A DNA stretch of 64,000 bases, taken from positions 27,584-91,583 of the forward strand of contig NZ_CAJXKQ010000015.1 of NCBI RefSeq assembly GCF_913055835.1, written 5' to 3'. Origin of the DNA: an uncultured Marinobacter sp. Lineage in GTDB: Bacteria; Pseudomonadota; Gammaproteobacteria; Pseudomonadales; Oleiphilaceae. The notes under the pieces were generated by a model. That model was given only the letters and a program-made list of their open reading frames with translations, had not been told where the DNA came from and ran no database searches. This document shows, piece by piece, positions 28,142 to 36,559 of this stretch (its first letter is position 1; each line of letters starts with the position of its first letter). A program made the translations under genes and the position numbers.

Positions 28142-30358
28142 GTGACTCAGCACAACTGCTGGCCCCGGGTTGGGCTCTGGCTGCTGACCGCGATCCTGTT
28201 TCTTCTGGCACCGTTGGCCCCGGCGGAGGAGCGCCCTAGGGTGGGGCTGGTTCTCAGTGGCGGTGGCGCCAAGGGTATGGCCCATGTGGGCGTGCTGAGG
28301 GTGCTGGAGGAGATGCGGATTCCGATTGACCTGGTGGTAGGCACCAGCGCTGGTTCCGCGGTTGGCGCCCTGTATGCCAGCGGTATGCCGGTCAGTGACA
28401 TCGAGCAACGCTTTATCGAAATGGACTGGCTTTCCAGCTTTCGGGACGATCCCGGCCGGGTCTACAAGCCGGTTCGGCGGAAGCAGGATGACTGGCGGTT
28501 TCCGGTGGTTCCGGGCATCGGTGTTCGCGCCGATGGCCTGCACGTCGGCGGTGGACTGATTGCCGGCCAGAATCTTGGTTTCATCCTCAACGAACTGACC
28601 CACAACGCCGCCCTGGTTGAGGACTTTGACCGGCTTCCCATTCCGTTCCGCGCCGTTGCCACGGATCTGGAGACCGGCGAGCAGGTGGTGATCGGTGATG
28701 GCAACCTGTCCGAGGCCATCCGGGCCAGCATGAGTATTCCCGGTGTGTATGCGCCGGTGGAGCGCGACGGCCGGTTGCTGGTAGATGGCGGCGTCGCCAA
28801 TAACCTGCCAATCAGCGTCGCCCGGGAATTGGGTGCTGACGTTATCATCGCCATAGATATTACCGACAGCCTGATGCAGACCGACGAACTGCGGGGTGCA
28901 TTTTCCGTGGTTGGTCAGCTCACAACCATCATGACCCGGAGAAACACCGATCAACAGCTGGATCTGCTTGCGGATCGGGATGTGCTGATACGCCCGGACC
29001 TGGAAGGCTACACCTCGGCCGATTTCTACGATGCTCCGGTACTGTTTGAACTGGGCGCCAGCACGGCCAGGGGACACGGTGTCGAACTACGCCCACTTGC
29101 GGTTTCCCGGAAGGCGTGGGCGGCCTGGCGGGACCGTGTGGCGGCAAGAGACGCAGGCGCAGGTATCATTTCTCGCATCGAGATCGAAGACAGTCGTCGG
29201 CTGGCCCGCGACTTCCTCAAGGAGCGAATCCGACAGAGAACCGGCGAGCCGTTGGATACCGGGCAGCTGGAGGCTGATCTCAAGCGGATCTATGGCCTCG
29301 GTTACTATGAAATCGTGTCGTATTCCACGTCGTCGTCGCCTGAAGGAACGGTCCTGACCATACGTGTCCAGGAGAAGAGTTGGGGCCCCAACTACCTGTC
29401 TTTCGGACTCAACTATGAGGACAACTTCGACGGGGAAACCCGTTTCAACCTTGCCTCATCCCTTCGCATGACCGAGTTGAATGAGCTGGGTGGGGAATGG
29501 CAGACCGGTGTTCAGCTTGGCACGGAGCCCTGGCTGCGGAGCCAGTGGTATCAACCACTGGATTACGGCTATGAGCGATTCCTGGTGCTCGGTGGCGAAT
29601 ATTCCCGGGATACCTTCAGCCAGTTTGATGCCTCGGGCACGCGTATTGCTGAGGTGGACGTGACCTTCCGAAAAGCGGATCTGGCACTGGGCATGGAAAT
29701 TGGCGGCAATGCCGAGGTCCGTCTGATCTATGCCCGGGGCTATGCCACGGTGGATGAGCAGATCGGCCAGCCGGTGGCGCCGGAGGGGTCCGTGCATCAG
29801 GGTGGCATAGCACTGCAACTGGTTCATGATTCGCTGGATGATACGTTTTTCCCACGGGCGGGCGGTTTTGCGGGCCTTCGGGGACGTTTCGAACGGGAAG
29901 GGTTGGGATCCGACCGGGAGTTCGATTCGGTAACCGGCCTGGTGTTGGGTACCGAGAGCTGGAAAGGCCTGACGCTGACCGGGCTGGTGTATGCCCATGC
30001 GGTAACCAAGGGTTCGCCGGGCATTGAAAATGCGGTCCGCCTGGGCGGATTTCGGCGTTTATCGGCATACGCGCCCGGTGAAATTACCGGAGACAACGCG
30101 TTGATGGTCTCCGCCTACGCCAGCCAGACGTTTGGTGGACCACTGCTGCCCTGGTTTGTGGGCGCCGGGTTCGAGGCGGGTAACGCCTGGCCCTCGCTGG
30201 ATGCGGCAAGCTGGGACAGCTCGGTGAAATCCTCCAGTGTGTTCGCCGGCGTGGATACCTTTCTCGGGCCGGTTCAGCTGGCCGCCGCCTACAACAACGA
30301 GGACAACTGGACGGCTTACCTCAACATCGGTTTTTCCTTCACCCAGCTGTTCTACTGA
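28142..30358 (+). CDS. Patatin-like phospholipase with C-terminal beta-barrel (PlpD-like, type Vd autotransporter)
   Basis: A 738-aa predicted outer-membrane/secreted protein. The signal peptide (1-28, ending APA) is followed by a patatin domain: oxyanion hole GGGAKG (40-45), nucleophile S69 in GTSAG and D215 in VDGG. A POTRA-like linker (about 320-400) leads to a 16-strand-type Omp85/surface-antigen barrel ending in LFY. This is the layout of PlpD. I chose GTG 28142 because it places the signal peptide at the N-terminus; an ATG at 28085 would add 19 residues. Lipase or phospholipase A activity is predicted, not shown. Confidence 0.9.
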   Translation: MTQHNCWPRVGLWLLTAILFLLAPLAPAEERPRVGLVLSGGGAKGMAHVGVLRVLEEMRIPIDLVVGTSAGSAVGALYASGMPVSDIEQRFIEMDWLSSFRDDPGRVYKPVRRKQDDWRFPVVPGIGVRADGLHVGGGLIAGQNLGFILNELTHNAALVEDFDRLPIPFRAVATDLETGEQVVIGDGNLSEAIRASMSIPGVYAPVERDGRLLVDGGVANNLPISVARELGADVIIAIDITDSLMQTDELRGAFSVVGQLTTIMTRRNTDQQLDLLADRDVLIRPDLEGYTSADFYDAPVLFELGASTARGHGVELRPLAVSRKAWAAWRDRVAARDAGAGIISRIEIEDSRRLARDFLKERIRQRTGEPLDTGQLEADLKRIYGLGYYEIVSYSTSSSPEGTVLTIRVQEKSWGPNYLSFGLNYEDNFDGETRFNLASSLRMTELNELGGEWQTGVQLGTEPWLRSQWYQPLDYGYERFLVLGGEYSRDTFSQFDASGTRIAEVDVTFRKADLALGMEIGGNAEVRLIYARGYATVDEQIGQPVAPEGSVHQGGIALQLVHDSLDDTFFPRAGGFAGLRGRFEREGLGSDREFDSVTGLVLGTESWKGLTLTGLVYAHAVTKGSPGIENAVRLGGFRRLSAYAPGEITGDNALMVSAYASQTFGGPLLPWFVGAGFEAGNAWPSLDAASWDSSVKSSSVFAGVDTFLGPVQLAAAYNNEDNWTAYLNIGFSFTQLFY

Positions 30359-30364
30359 GGGCTT

Positions 30365-31042
30365 TCAAGCAGTCTTGTTGCCGGTCTTTTCGATGGCGGT
30401 GAGAACCTGCTGACACTGTTGCAGAGCAAAGCGGTGCAGTATCTCCGCCAGGCGTTCTTCATCCCGATCCTTGATCGCGCTGATGGATTGCTCCATGTGC
30501 GACAGGTTGTCTTCAAGCACCTGATTGCCTCCCTGTTGGAAAGCGACGAACGCACAGCGCTTGGCCGACGGCCAGAGGTCATCGATGGCTGCGACAATGA
30601 AGTAGTTGTCGGCATAGGCCAGCGATGCCTTGGTGTATTCAATACCCAGTTCCAGGAAGGCCATCAGATCGTTTTTCTTGTAGCAGGCCTGTATCTGGTC
30701 ATAGAGGTTCTCCAGCCTGGCCATATCATCAGCCTGCCAGTTGCGGACCAGCTTGCGCCCGGTGTGGGTCAGGTACAGTTCCAGGGTTTCGTAGAGGCTG
30801 CGGACGAAATACTCGTCCAGCGGCGTGACGAACGCACCTTTGCGGGGAACGTTACGAACCAGATGCCTCTTTTCCAGCAACAGAAGCCCTTCCCGGATGG
30901 ACCCGTGGCTGACATCCATCTGTTTGGCCATGGCACCCTCGTAGATCCGTTCTCCGGACCGGAGCTGGCCAAAGGCAATCAGGTTCTCGATATGGCGGGC
31001 GACCTGTTCGGTCAGTGTTTCTCTGGGTTTAAAGGCATTCAT
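30365..31042 (-). CDS. GntR-family (FCD) transcriptional regulator
   Basis: A 225-aa DNA-binding protein. The N-terminal winged helix (about 8-75) contains SIREGLLLLEKRHLVRNVPRKGAFV with the GntR turn. The C-terminal all-helical FCD effector domain covers about 85-215, with a D-x-x-H-like pattern in LSHMEQSI. FCD regulators usually sense organic acids or fatty-acid-related ligands, so this may control metabolism. The target is unknown. It converges with the patatin gene (6-nt gap). No neighbouring operon on its own strand indicates a ligand. Confidence 0.85.
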   Translation of the reverse strand: MNAFKPRETLTEQVARHIENLIAFGQLRSGERIYEGAMAKQMDVSHGSIREGLLLLEKRHLVRNVPRKGAFVTPLDEYFVRSLYETLELYLTHTGRKLVRNWQADDMARLENLYDQIQACYKKNDLMAFLELGIEYTKASLAYADNYFIVAAIDDLWPSAKRCAFVAFQQGGNQVLEDNLSHMEQSISAIKDRDEERLAEILHRFALQQCQQVLTAIEKTGNKTA

Positions 31043-31125
31043 GATGATCTGTCGCTACTGCGTACTGGCTGAATCGTGTAGGCATAGTCGCACATCGGGT
31101 ATTCCGGAGCCAGTGATCGGAAGGT

Positions 31126-32559
31126 CTAGAGCAAAGGTGCAAGCAGCCGGACGGCACGGCAAGCCAGGCGGAACAGGATCGAGCGGTCCTTATAGTCGCT
31201 TTCGGTCATCAGGCGGGAACTGTCCAGATCCTGTTCCAGCATGGATTCCACGCTGCGGATAAAATGCGGCGCTGTGGTAATGGCGGTGATCTCGAAATTC
31301 AGCCGCATGGAGCGGTTGTCCATATTGGCCGTTCCCACCGCTGCATAGCGGTCATCCACCAGGATCACTTTCTGGTGCATGAACCCTGGCTGGTAGCGAT
31401 AGATGCCGATCCCGGTCTTGCAGGCCTGGACCAGGTAGGAGTAGGCGGCCAGACCGATCAGGCGACTGTCTGATTTCTCCGGAATCAGGATCCTCACGTC
31501 GATTCCACGAAGCGCCGCCAACTGCAGTGCGTTCATGATCTGGAAATCTGGCACGAAGTAGGGCGAGGCGATCCAGAGACGGTTCCGGGCGTTGTTGATA
31601 CAGTTCAGGAAGAATAGGGTGCAGGTTTCCCAGGTGTCGGCCGGACCGGTTGGCAGCATCAGTACCTCGTCGTTGCCCGGCTGGTTATTGGCCGGTGCCC
31701 AGTCCAGGCTGGGGAAATCGTTGCTGGCCCAGTTCCAGTCTTCCAGCCAGGCCAGCTGCAGGCCGGTGACTGCCGGGCCCTCAATCCGGCAATGGGTGTC
31801 GCGCCAGGGCTCCTGGTCCATGGCGGTGCCCAGGTATTCGTCCCCCAGGTTGATGCCGCCCACAAAGCCGACTTTGCCGTCACAGACCAGCAGCTTGCGG
31901 TGGTTACGGAAATTGATCTGGAACCGCCGCCTGCGGATGTTTCCGTTCCCGAACGAAGCCACCCGGGCGCCAGCGGCGGCAAGCTGCTTCAGGTAGTTGC
32001 GCGGCAGCCAGACGCTGCCAATGTCGTCGTACAGGAACCAGACTTCCACGCCCTGGGCAAGTTTGCGCTCGAGAATGGACTTGATCCGGCGGCCAATCCG
32101 GTCTGAGCGCACGATGTAGAATTCCAGCAGGATATAGTGCTCGGCATCTTCCATGGCCTCGAAAAGGGCCTCGAATGTAGCCTCACCGTCCCTGAGCAGG
32201 GTGCATCGATTACCGTCGGTGAATGGCTGACGGCCGAGCCGGCAGAGCACCTGTAGCTCGTCGGTAAACCGGTCTCTGGTGGGAATCGGAATGGAGGTGG
32301 TTTGTTGCTCGAACCTGTTCAGCAGGTTGGTGAGGGATTCGTCACCAAGCCGACGGGCCTTCACGTAACCGCCAAACCGGTGGCGGCCAAACAGCACGAA
32401 CATGGGCACGGCCAGGTACGGCAGGCCGATCAGGGCAATCACCCAGGCAATGGCGCCCTGTGTTGTGCGGTAGGTAAGCAGAATGCGATAGATACAGGCG
32501 AAGGCGCCCAGGTAGACAACCCCTACCGCAATCGCAACCAGAGACAGTTCGTCCATCAT
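31126..32559 (-). CDS. cls: Cardiolipin synthase
   Basis: A 477-aa inner-membrane enzyme of the phospholipase D superfamily that condenses phosphatidylglycerol into cardiolipin. Two N-terminal membrane helices (about 5-28 and 35-58) precede two HKD motifs: NHRKLLVCDGKVGFVGGINLGD (about 218-239) and MHQKVILVDDRYAAVGTANMDNRS (about 393-416). The length fits ClsA. It overlaps the AraC regulator gene by 4 nt (ATGA), suggesting co-transcription and possible control by that regulator. I cannot tell the ClsA paralogue type with certainty. Confidence 0.92.
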   Translation of the reverse strand: MMDELSLVAIAVGVVYLGAFACIYRILLTYRTTQGAIAWVIALIGLPYLAVPMFVLFGRHRFGGYVKARRLGDESLTNLLNRFEQQTTSIPIPTRDRFTDELQVLCRLGRQPFTDGNRCTLLRDGEATFEALFEAMEDAEHYILLEFYIVRSDRIGRRIKSILERKLAQGVEVWFLYDDIGSVWLPRNYLKQLAAAGARVASFGNGNIRRRRFQINFRNHRKLLVCDGKVGFVGGINLGDEYLGTAMDQEPWRDTHCRIEGPAVTGLQLAWLEDWNWASNDFPSLDWAPANNQPGNDEVLMLPTGPADTWETCTLFFLNCINNARNRLWIASPYFVPDFQIMNALQLAALRGIDVRILIPEKSDSRLIGLAAYSYLVQACKTGIGIYRYQPGFMHQKVILVDDRYAAVGTANMDNRSMRLNFEITAITTAPHFIRSVESMLEQDLDSSRLMTESDYKDRSILFRLACRAVRLLAPLL

Positions 32560-33638
32560 CGCTCTCCATTGCCGGAATCCGGACCTTGGCTCTCTGTCCC
32601 GGACGTTGCCAGATGCCGCGCGCGGTACTCGGCCGGCGAGGTGCCGGTCCAGCGCTTGAAGGCCCGGCTGAAGGCGCTGAGTTCAGAAAAGCCAAGCAGG
32701 AAGGCAATCTCACCAAGGGCGTACTGGTCTGCCGCCACATACCTGAGCGCCTTATCCTGGCGGACCTGCTCTACCAGTCCGTGGAAGCTCAGGCCCTCCT
32801 TTTTCAGCTTTCGATAAAGGGTCTGGCGGCTCATGTGGCACTGGCGGGCCAGGGTGTCGGCATCAATTCTCTCGGTAGCCATCTGTTTCGAAATCAGCCG
32901 GCGGATCTTGCGGCCAAAGGAGCGCCGGGTCTGCAGCCTGGCCAACAGGGAATTGACCTGTTTCAACACTGCGGAATAGACGTAGGGATTACGGCGGGGA
33001 ATCGGGTGCCCGAGGTGCCGGCTACTGAATGCCAGACGGGTAATGCCACAATCGAATCGGACCGGACCGCCAAGGAGCTTCTCGTACTCGTCAGCATACT
33101 CGGGAGCGGGGTGAGCGATCTCCACCCATTCCGCGCGGATACCCGGATGAATGAAGTGTCGGGTGCGGGTGATGGCTGCGGCCAGGGTCCGGTCCATATC
33201 CTGACGGCAGTAGTGTTCGGCCCTGTCCGGCTGCCAGCAAAGGATGGCCTGGTCGGCAGTCTGCTCGAAGCTCAGGAATACCGACTCGTTGATCAGCCGA
33301 TGCAGGCGCACATACTGGGTTACCGCTTCTCCCAGTGTGTCGCAGTTGAAAAACACATGCCCGACCAGCCCCATTCGTTCCGGGTCCACCAACTGCCCTG
33401 CATGCAGGCCAACGCCGGGATCCCCCGTAACAAGCTCTGCGTGTTCCCAGAGCCGGTAGTGGGCATCAGCTGGCACACGCCTGTCCGGGTCAGTGAGTTC
33501 CGCCAGCGCCAGCCCGGTCAGCTGTTCAACGCGCGCAGCATTGAATACGCCCTGGCGTTCAAGGTAATGGACCAGTGCCAGTGTGCTTGAGGCAGCCACC
33601 AGGGGAGCGCTGGCGGGCTCGGGTTGGGCGGATATCAC
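32556..33638 (-). CDS. AraC-family transcriptional regulator (arabinose-binding-like N-terminus)
   Basis: A 360-aa regulator. The N-terminal domain (about 20-225), with LTGLALAELTDPDRRVPADAHYRLWE, belongs to the arabinose_bd group. The C-terminal AraC DNA-binding domain has two helix-turn-helix units, around LARQCHMSRQTLYRKLKKEG and EIAFLLGFSELSAFSRAFKRWTG. I chose GTG 33638, preceded by a TCAGG element. Further upstream the frame continues to a TTG, but that stretch is promoter-like DNA. It diverges from a possible small gene at 33788 and overlaps cls. Confidence 0.88.
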   Translation of the reverse strand: MISAQPEPASAPLVAASSTLALVHYLERQGVFNAARVEQLTGLALAELTDPDRRVPADAHYRLWEHAELVTGDPGVGLHAGQLVDPERMGLVGHVFFNCDTLGEAVTQYVRLHRLINESVFLSFEQTADQAILCWQPDRAEHYCRQDMDRTLAAAITRTRHFIHPGIRAEWVEIAHPAPEYADEYEKLLGGPVRFDCGITRLAFSSRHLGHPIPRRNPYVYSAVLKQVNSLLARLQTRRSFGRKIRRLISKQMATERIDADTLARQCHMSRQTLYRKLKKEGLSFHGLVEQVRQDKALRYVAADQYALGEIAFLLGFSELSAFSRAFKRWTGTSPAEYRARHLATSGTESQGPDSGNGER

Positions 33639-33787
33639 GTTATACGGCCTGATAGTTAACGACCTGTCATGATGACTGATACAAAATGTCAAGTGTATGC
33701 AACCGCCTGTCAACGGTCACGCCTGGGTTTAACGATAGCATCAGGGTATCAGGTTGAAGCAATGGAGAGGCAATCAGGAGGTATTTT

Positions 33788-33880
33788 ATGGAACAGGAAA
33801 TCTTCGTACCGCATACCGAGCTTGAACGCAAAAACGTCATTGAGCTCGCCGAGTACCTGAACAGCATTTTCTATTGCTGA
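33788..33880 (+). CDS. Possible 30-residue small protein gene
   Basis: A short ORF whose peptide starts MEQEIFVPHTELERKNVIEL and ends SIFYC. The strong Shine-Dalgarno AGGAGGT lies 6 nt before the ATG, better than that of most genes here. A strong intrinsic terminator follows about 30 nt after the stop, so a separate short transcript is plausible. The peptide is amphipathic and ends in cysteine. It has no signal peptide and is too short for family assignment. It diverges from an AraC regulator and could be its target, or the RNA itself may matter. I recognise no known relative. Confidence 0.55.
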   Translation: MEQEIFVPHTELERKNVIELAEYLNSIFYC

Positions 33881-33909
33881 TTTCTCAGGCTTAACGTCTA
33901 TGACCTTCC

Positions 33910-33934
33910 AGCCGGGCTCTGCCCGGCTTTTTTT
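33910..33934 (+). terminator. Rho-independent terminator after the small ORF
   Basis: An 8-bp GC-rich stem, AGCCGGGC (33910-33917) with GCCCGGCT (33921-33928) and a 3-nt loop, is followed directly by a run of T to 33934. It ends the transcription unit containing the 30-codon ORF and isolates it from the hydrolase gene that starts at 34037. Confidence 0.85.
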
Positions 33935-34036
33935 CGTCTCTGGAAAATGACCGTCAATACCGGCACTTGCTCGAAAGACTGGCAGTGGTAATGTATCCGG
34001 TTTGAGAATGCAGACCAATCCGGAGACTGACTGCCC

Positions 34037-34834
34037 ATGACTGTTGCGCTGAATCACCGCATTACCGGCGAAGGCCCGCCCCTGATCCTGTTGCACGGGC
34101 TGTTCGGATCCCTCGATAACCTCGGTGGCATCGCTCGCCGTCTGGAAGACCAATGGCAGATCCATGCGCTGGATGAGCGCAACCATGGCAGCTCTCCCCA
34201 CACCGACACCATGGATTATCCGGCCATGGCGGGCGATGTACTTGCCTACATGGATGCACAGGGCCTGGACAAGGTCAGTCTGCTGGGCCACTCCATGGGC
34301 GGCAAGGTAGCGATGCAGGTCGCCCTGCAGGCCCCGGAGCGTGTGGACAGGCTGATCGTGGCCGACATTGCGCCGGTCAACTACAAACCGCGCCATGACG
34401 CTATTCTGGAAGGGTTGACCAGTATCGATCTTACAGGTGTGCGCTCCCGCCAGGATGCAGACAGGTTGATGGCCGATTTTGTCGAAGAGCCCGGTGTGCG
34501 TCAGTTTCTTCTCAAGAACCTGGAGCGGATTCCCAGGGAAGAGCAGCAGGAAGATGGGCCAATGTTCCGTTGGAGGCTCAACCTGCCCGTTATCGATGCC
34601 TGCTATGGGAACCTGGCCAGGGCGCCCGAGGGCGATGGCCCGTTCGATGGCCCTGTGCTGTTTCTCAAGGGCGCGGATTCCGCTTACATCCAGGAGAAGC
34701 ACCGGGACGATATCCAGCGACTGTTTCCCCGGGCGCAGTTGCGTATTATCCAGGGGACCGGCCACTGGCTGCATGCTGAAAAAGCCGACTCTTTTGCCGC
34801 CCTGTGCCGCCGTTTCCTCAGTGCCGATGAGTGA
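34037..34834 (+). CDS. Alpha/beta-fold hydrolase (YbfF-like esterase)
   Basis: A 265-aa cytoplasmic hydrolase. The oxyanion region LLHGLFGS (about 19-26), the nucleophile elbow GHSMGG (S about 88) and the C-terminal catalytic histidine in GTGHWLHAE (about 241-249) define the fold. DERNHGSS (about 45-52) resembles E. coli YbfF, an acyl-CoA thioesterase/esterase. The substrate is uncertain. It is the first of three closely spaced plus-strand genes, though the 100-nt gap to the next may hold a promoter. Confidence 0.88.
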   Translation: MTVALNHRITGEGPPLILLHGLFGSLDNLGGIARRLEDQWQIHALDERNHGSSPHTDTMDYPAMAGDVLAYMDAQGLDKVSLLGHSMGGKVAMQVALQAPERVDRLIVADIAPVNYKPRHDAILEGLTSIDLTGVRSRQDADRLMADFVEEPGVRQFLLKNLERIPREEQQEDGPMFRWRLNLPVIDACYGNLARAPEGDGPFDGPVLFLKGADSAYIQEKHRDDIQRLFPRAQLRIIQGTGHWLHAEKADSFAALCRRFLSADE

Positions 34835-34934
34835 CCGGGGCCGTGTCGGGTATTTTCCTGCCCGCCGGCCGGTCTGCTAAGGTAACTCCATCGCTGACAC
34901 ACGGAATTGATATAACAACAGGCGGGCAGAGTGT

Positions 34935-36017
34935 ATGAAATGGATGGTGGGGTTGCTGGTTGTTTTTCTGCTACTTGGCAGCTTCCTGCTGACACCGTCT
35001 CCTGTTGACAGCAAAGCCTGGAGTCCACCCTCGCCGCCGCCCCTTACCGGGCCTTTTGCGCCGAATGAACGGCTGAGACTGGCGGATCTTCTGGCCCGAG
35101 GCCAGGTGTATGGCCCCGAGGATACGGCCATCAGCGATGATGGTGTGCTTTATACCGGGACCCAGGATGGCTACATCGTGCGGGTCTTCCCGGATGGCCG
35201 GGTCGAAAACTGGTTGTCGACGGACGGTCGGCCTCTGGGTATGGTTTTTGACGGTCAGGGGAACCTGATTGTGGCCGATGCCTGGAGAGGCCTGCTGTCC
35301 ATAAGCCCCGATGGCAGGATTACCGTACTGGCCCGGGAAGCTGAAGGAACGCTGTTCCGCTTTACCGATGATGTTGATATTGCCGATGACGGGCGAATTT
35401 ACTTCACCGATGCCAGCTCGAAGTTCCATCAGCCGGAATACCTGCTGGATCTGCTGGAAATGCGCCCCCATGGCCGCTTGCTGCGCTACTCTCCGAAAAC
35501 CGGGAAGGCCGAAGTCCTGTTGGGCAACCTTCATTTTGCCAATGGCGTTGCGGTTTCTCCGGAAGGTGATTACGTGCTGGTGAATGAAACCTGGAAATAC
35601 CGCATCCTCAGATACTGGATTCATGGGCCCAGAGCCGGGCAGGCAGAGGTGTTTGCCGACAATCTTCCCGGTTTTCCAGATAACCTGGCGGTGGATGAAC
35701 AGGGGCGCTACTGGGTGGCGTTTCCTACCCTTCGTAATCCGAAAGTGGATGCCATGCACCCACGGCCCTGGCTCAAGGACCTGGTGGCGAAGCTCCCGGA
35801 CAGCCTGAAACCTGCCCCACAGGAATATGGCTTTGTGATCGCCTTCGACAGGGACGGCGAGGTCATTACCAGTCTTCACGACACCCGGGGAACCCATCTT
35901 CAGGAAATTACCTCGGTCAATCCCCATGATGGCAACCTGTACTTTGGTTCACTTCACAATGATCGTATTGGTCGGCTACCGTTGCAGGCCATTCCCGGTC
36001 TCGGAGAGAGCAACTGA
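34935..36017 (+). CDS. SMP-30/strictosidine-synthase-like beta-propeller protein
   Basis: A 360-aa protein with a hydrophobic N-terminus (about 3-20) that is a signal anchor or uncleaved signal. It contains repeated propeller-blade phrases (YGPEDTAISDDGVLYTG, GMVFDGQGNLIVADA, DVDIADDGRIYFTDAS, FANGVAVSPEGDYVLVNET). This is the six-bladed family including strictosidine synthase, APMAP and gluconolactonase-like hydrolases. The catalytic activity cannot be assigned. Its stop overlaps the next gene's ATG (TGATG), so translation is coupled. Confidence 0.82.
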   Translation: MKWMVGLLVVFLLLGSFLLTPSPVDSKAWSPPSPPPLTGPFAPNERLRLADLLARGQVYGPEDTAISDDGVLYTGTQDGYIVRVFPDGRVENWLSTDGRPLGMVFDGQGNLIVADAWRGLLSISPDGRITVLAREAEGTLFRFTDDVDIADDGRIYFTDASSKFHQPEYLLDLLEMRPHGRLLRYSPKTGKAEVLLGNLHFANGVAVSPEGDYVLVNETWKYRILRYWIHGPRAGQAEVFADNLPGFPDNLAVDEQGRYWVAFPTLRNPKVDAMHPRPWLKDLVAKLPDSLKPAPQEYGFVIAFDRDGEVITSLHDTRGTHLQEITSVNPHDGNLYFGSLHNDRIGRLPLQAIPGLGESN

Positions 36018-36478
36018 TGCAGCACCAAGACATTGCCTGGGATCTTCCGGAGCCCTTCACGATTGATATAACGGTACAGGCCGAGGATACCGACCGGCTC
36101 GGACATGCCAACAACGTTGTCTATGTGCGCTGGCTGGAGGATGTCAGCTGGGCCCACATTGAAAGTCTGGGCATGACCTGGTCGCTGCACGAGAAAACCG
36201 GCAAGGCGATGGCCATCACTCGTACGGAGATCGATTACCTGGCGTCGGCCAATACTGGAGACCAGCTGGTGTTGGGAACCTGGCTGACCGACTACGATGG
36301 TCGTTTCCGCTCCGCCCGGCAGTTCCAGCTGGTGCGTCCGTCGGATGGTAAAACCCTGGTCAGGGCGGTCTCGACTCATGCCTGTGTCGATATGAAAAGC
36401 CAGCGGCCCGCCCGCGCGCCGAAAGAGTTTGCCGAAATCCTCGGTTCCGCTGTGGTGGCCGGAGGCAAGGGGCTTTAG
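36017..36478 (+). CDS. Acyl-CoA thioesterase, hotdog fold (4-HBA-CoA thioesterase type)
   Basis: A 153-aa hotdog-fold enzyme. The segment AEDTDRLGHANNVVYVRWLED (about 21-41) carries the family's DxxxHxNNxxY motif with the catalytic aspartate. The rest fits a single hotdog domain. Such proteins hydrolyse acyl- or aroyl-CoA thioesters. Substrate specificity is unclear. The 1-nt overlap with the propeller gene indicates an operon. Confidence 0.87.
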   Translation: MQHQDIAWDLPEPFTIDITVQAEDTDRLGHANNVVYVRWLEDVSWAHIESLGMTWSLHEKTGKAMAITRTEIDYLASANTGDQLVLGTWLTDYDGRFRSARQFQLVRPSDGKTLVRAVSTHACVDMKSQRPARAPKEFAEILGSAVVAGGKGL

Positions 36479-36559
36479 GTCCCCCGAGCTCTTTTGTGCT
36501 TTACTTCAGCTAGTCTTGATAAAAGCCAATCCCGTTTAACCTGTTGTCCGGAGATCCCC

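Noticed and set aside
33669..33860. Alternative 63-codon frame across the small ORF, with an internal ATG at 33762
   Set aside because: It lacks a good Shine-Dalgarno and its peptide is basic and low in conservation features; the frame at 33788 has the strong AGGAGGT.
33749..34774. A 341-codon minus-strand frame opposite the hydrolase gene
   Set aside because: It is antisense to a clear alpha/beta hydrolase and its translation has the H/Q/R-rich composition of a shadow frame.
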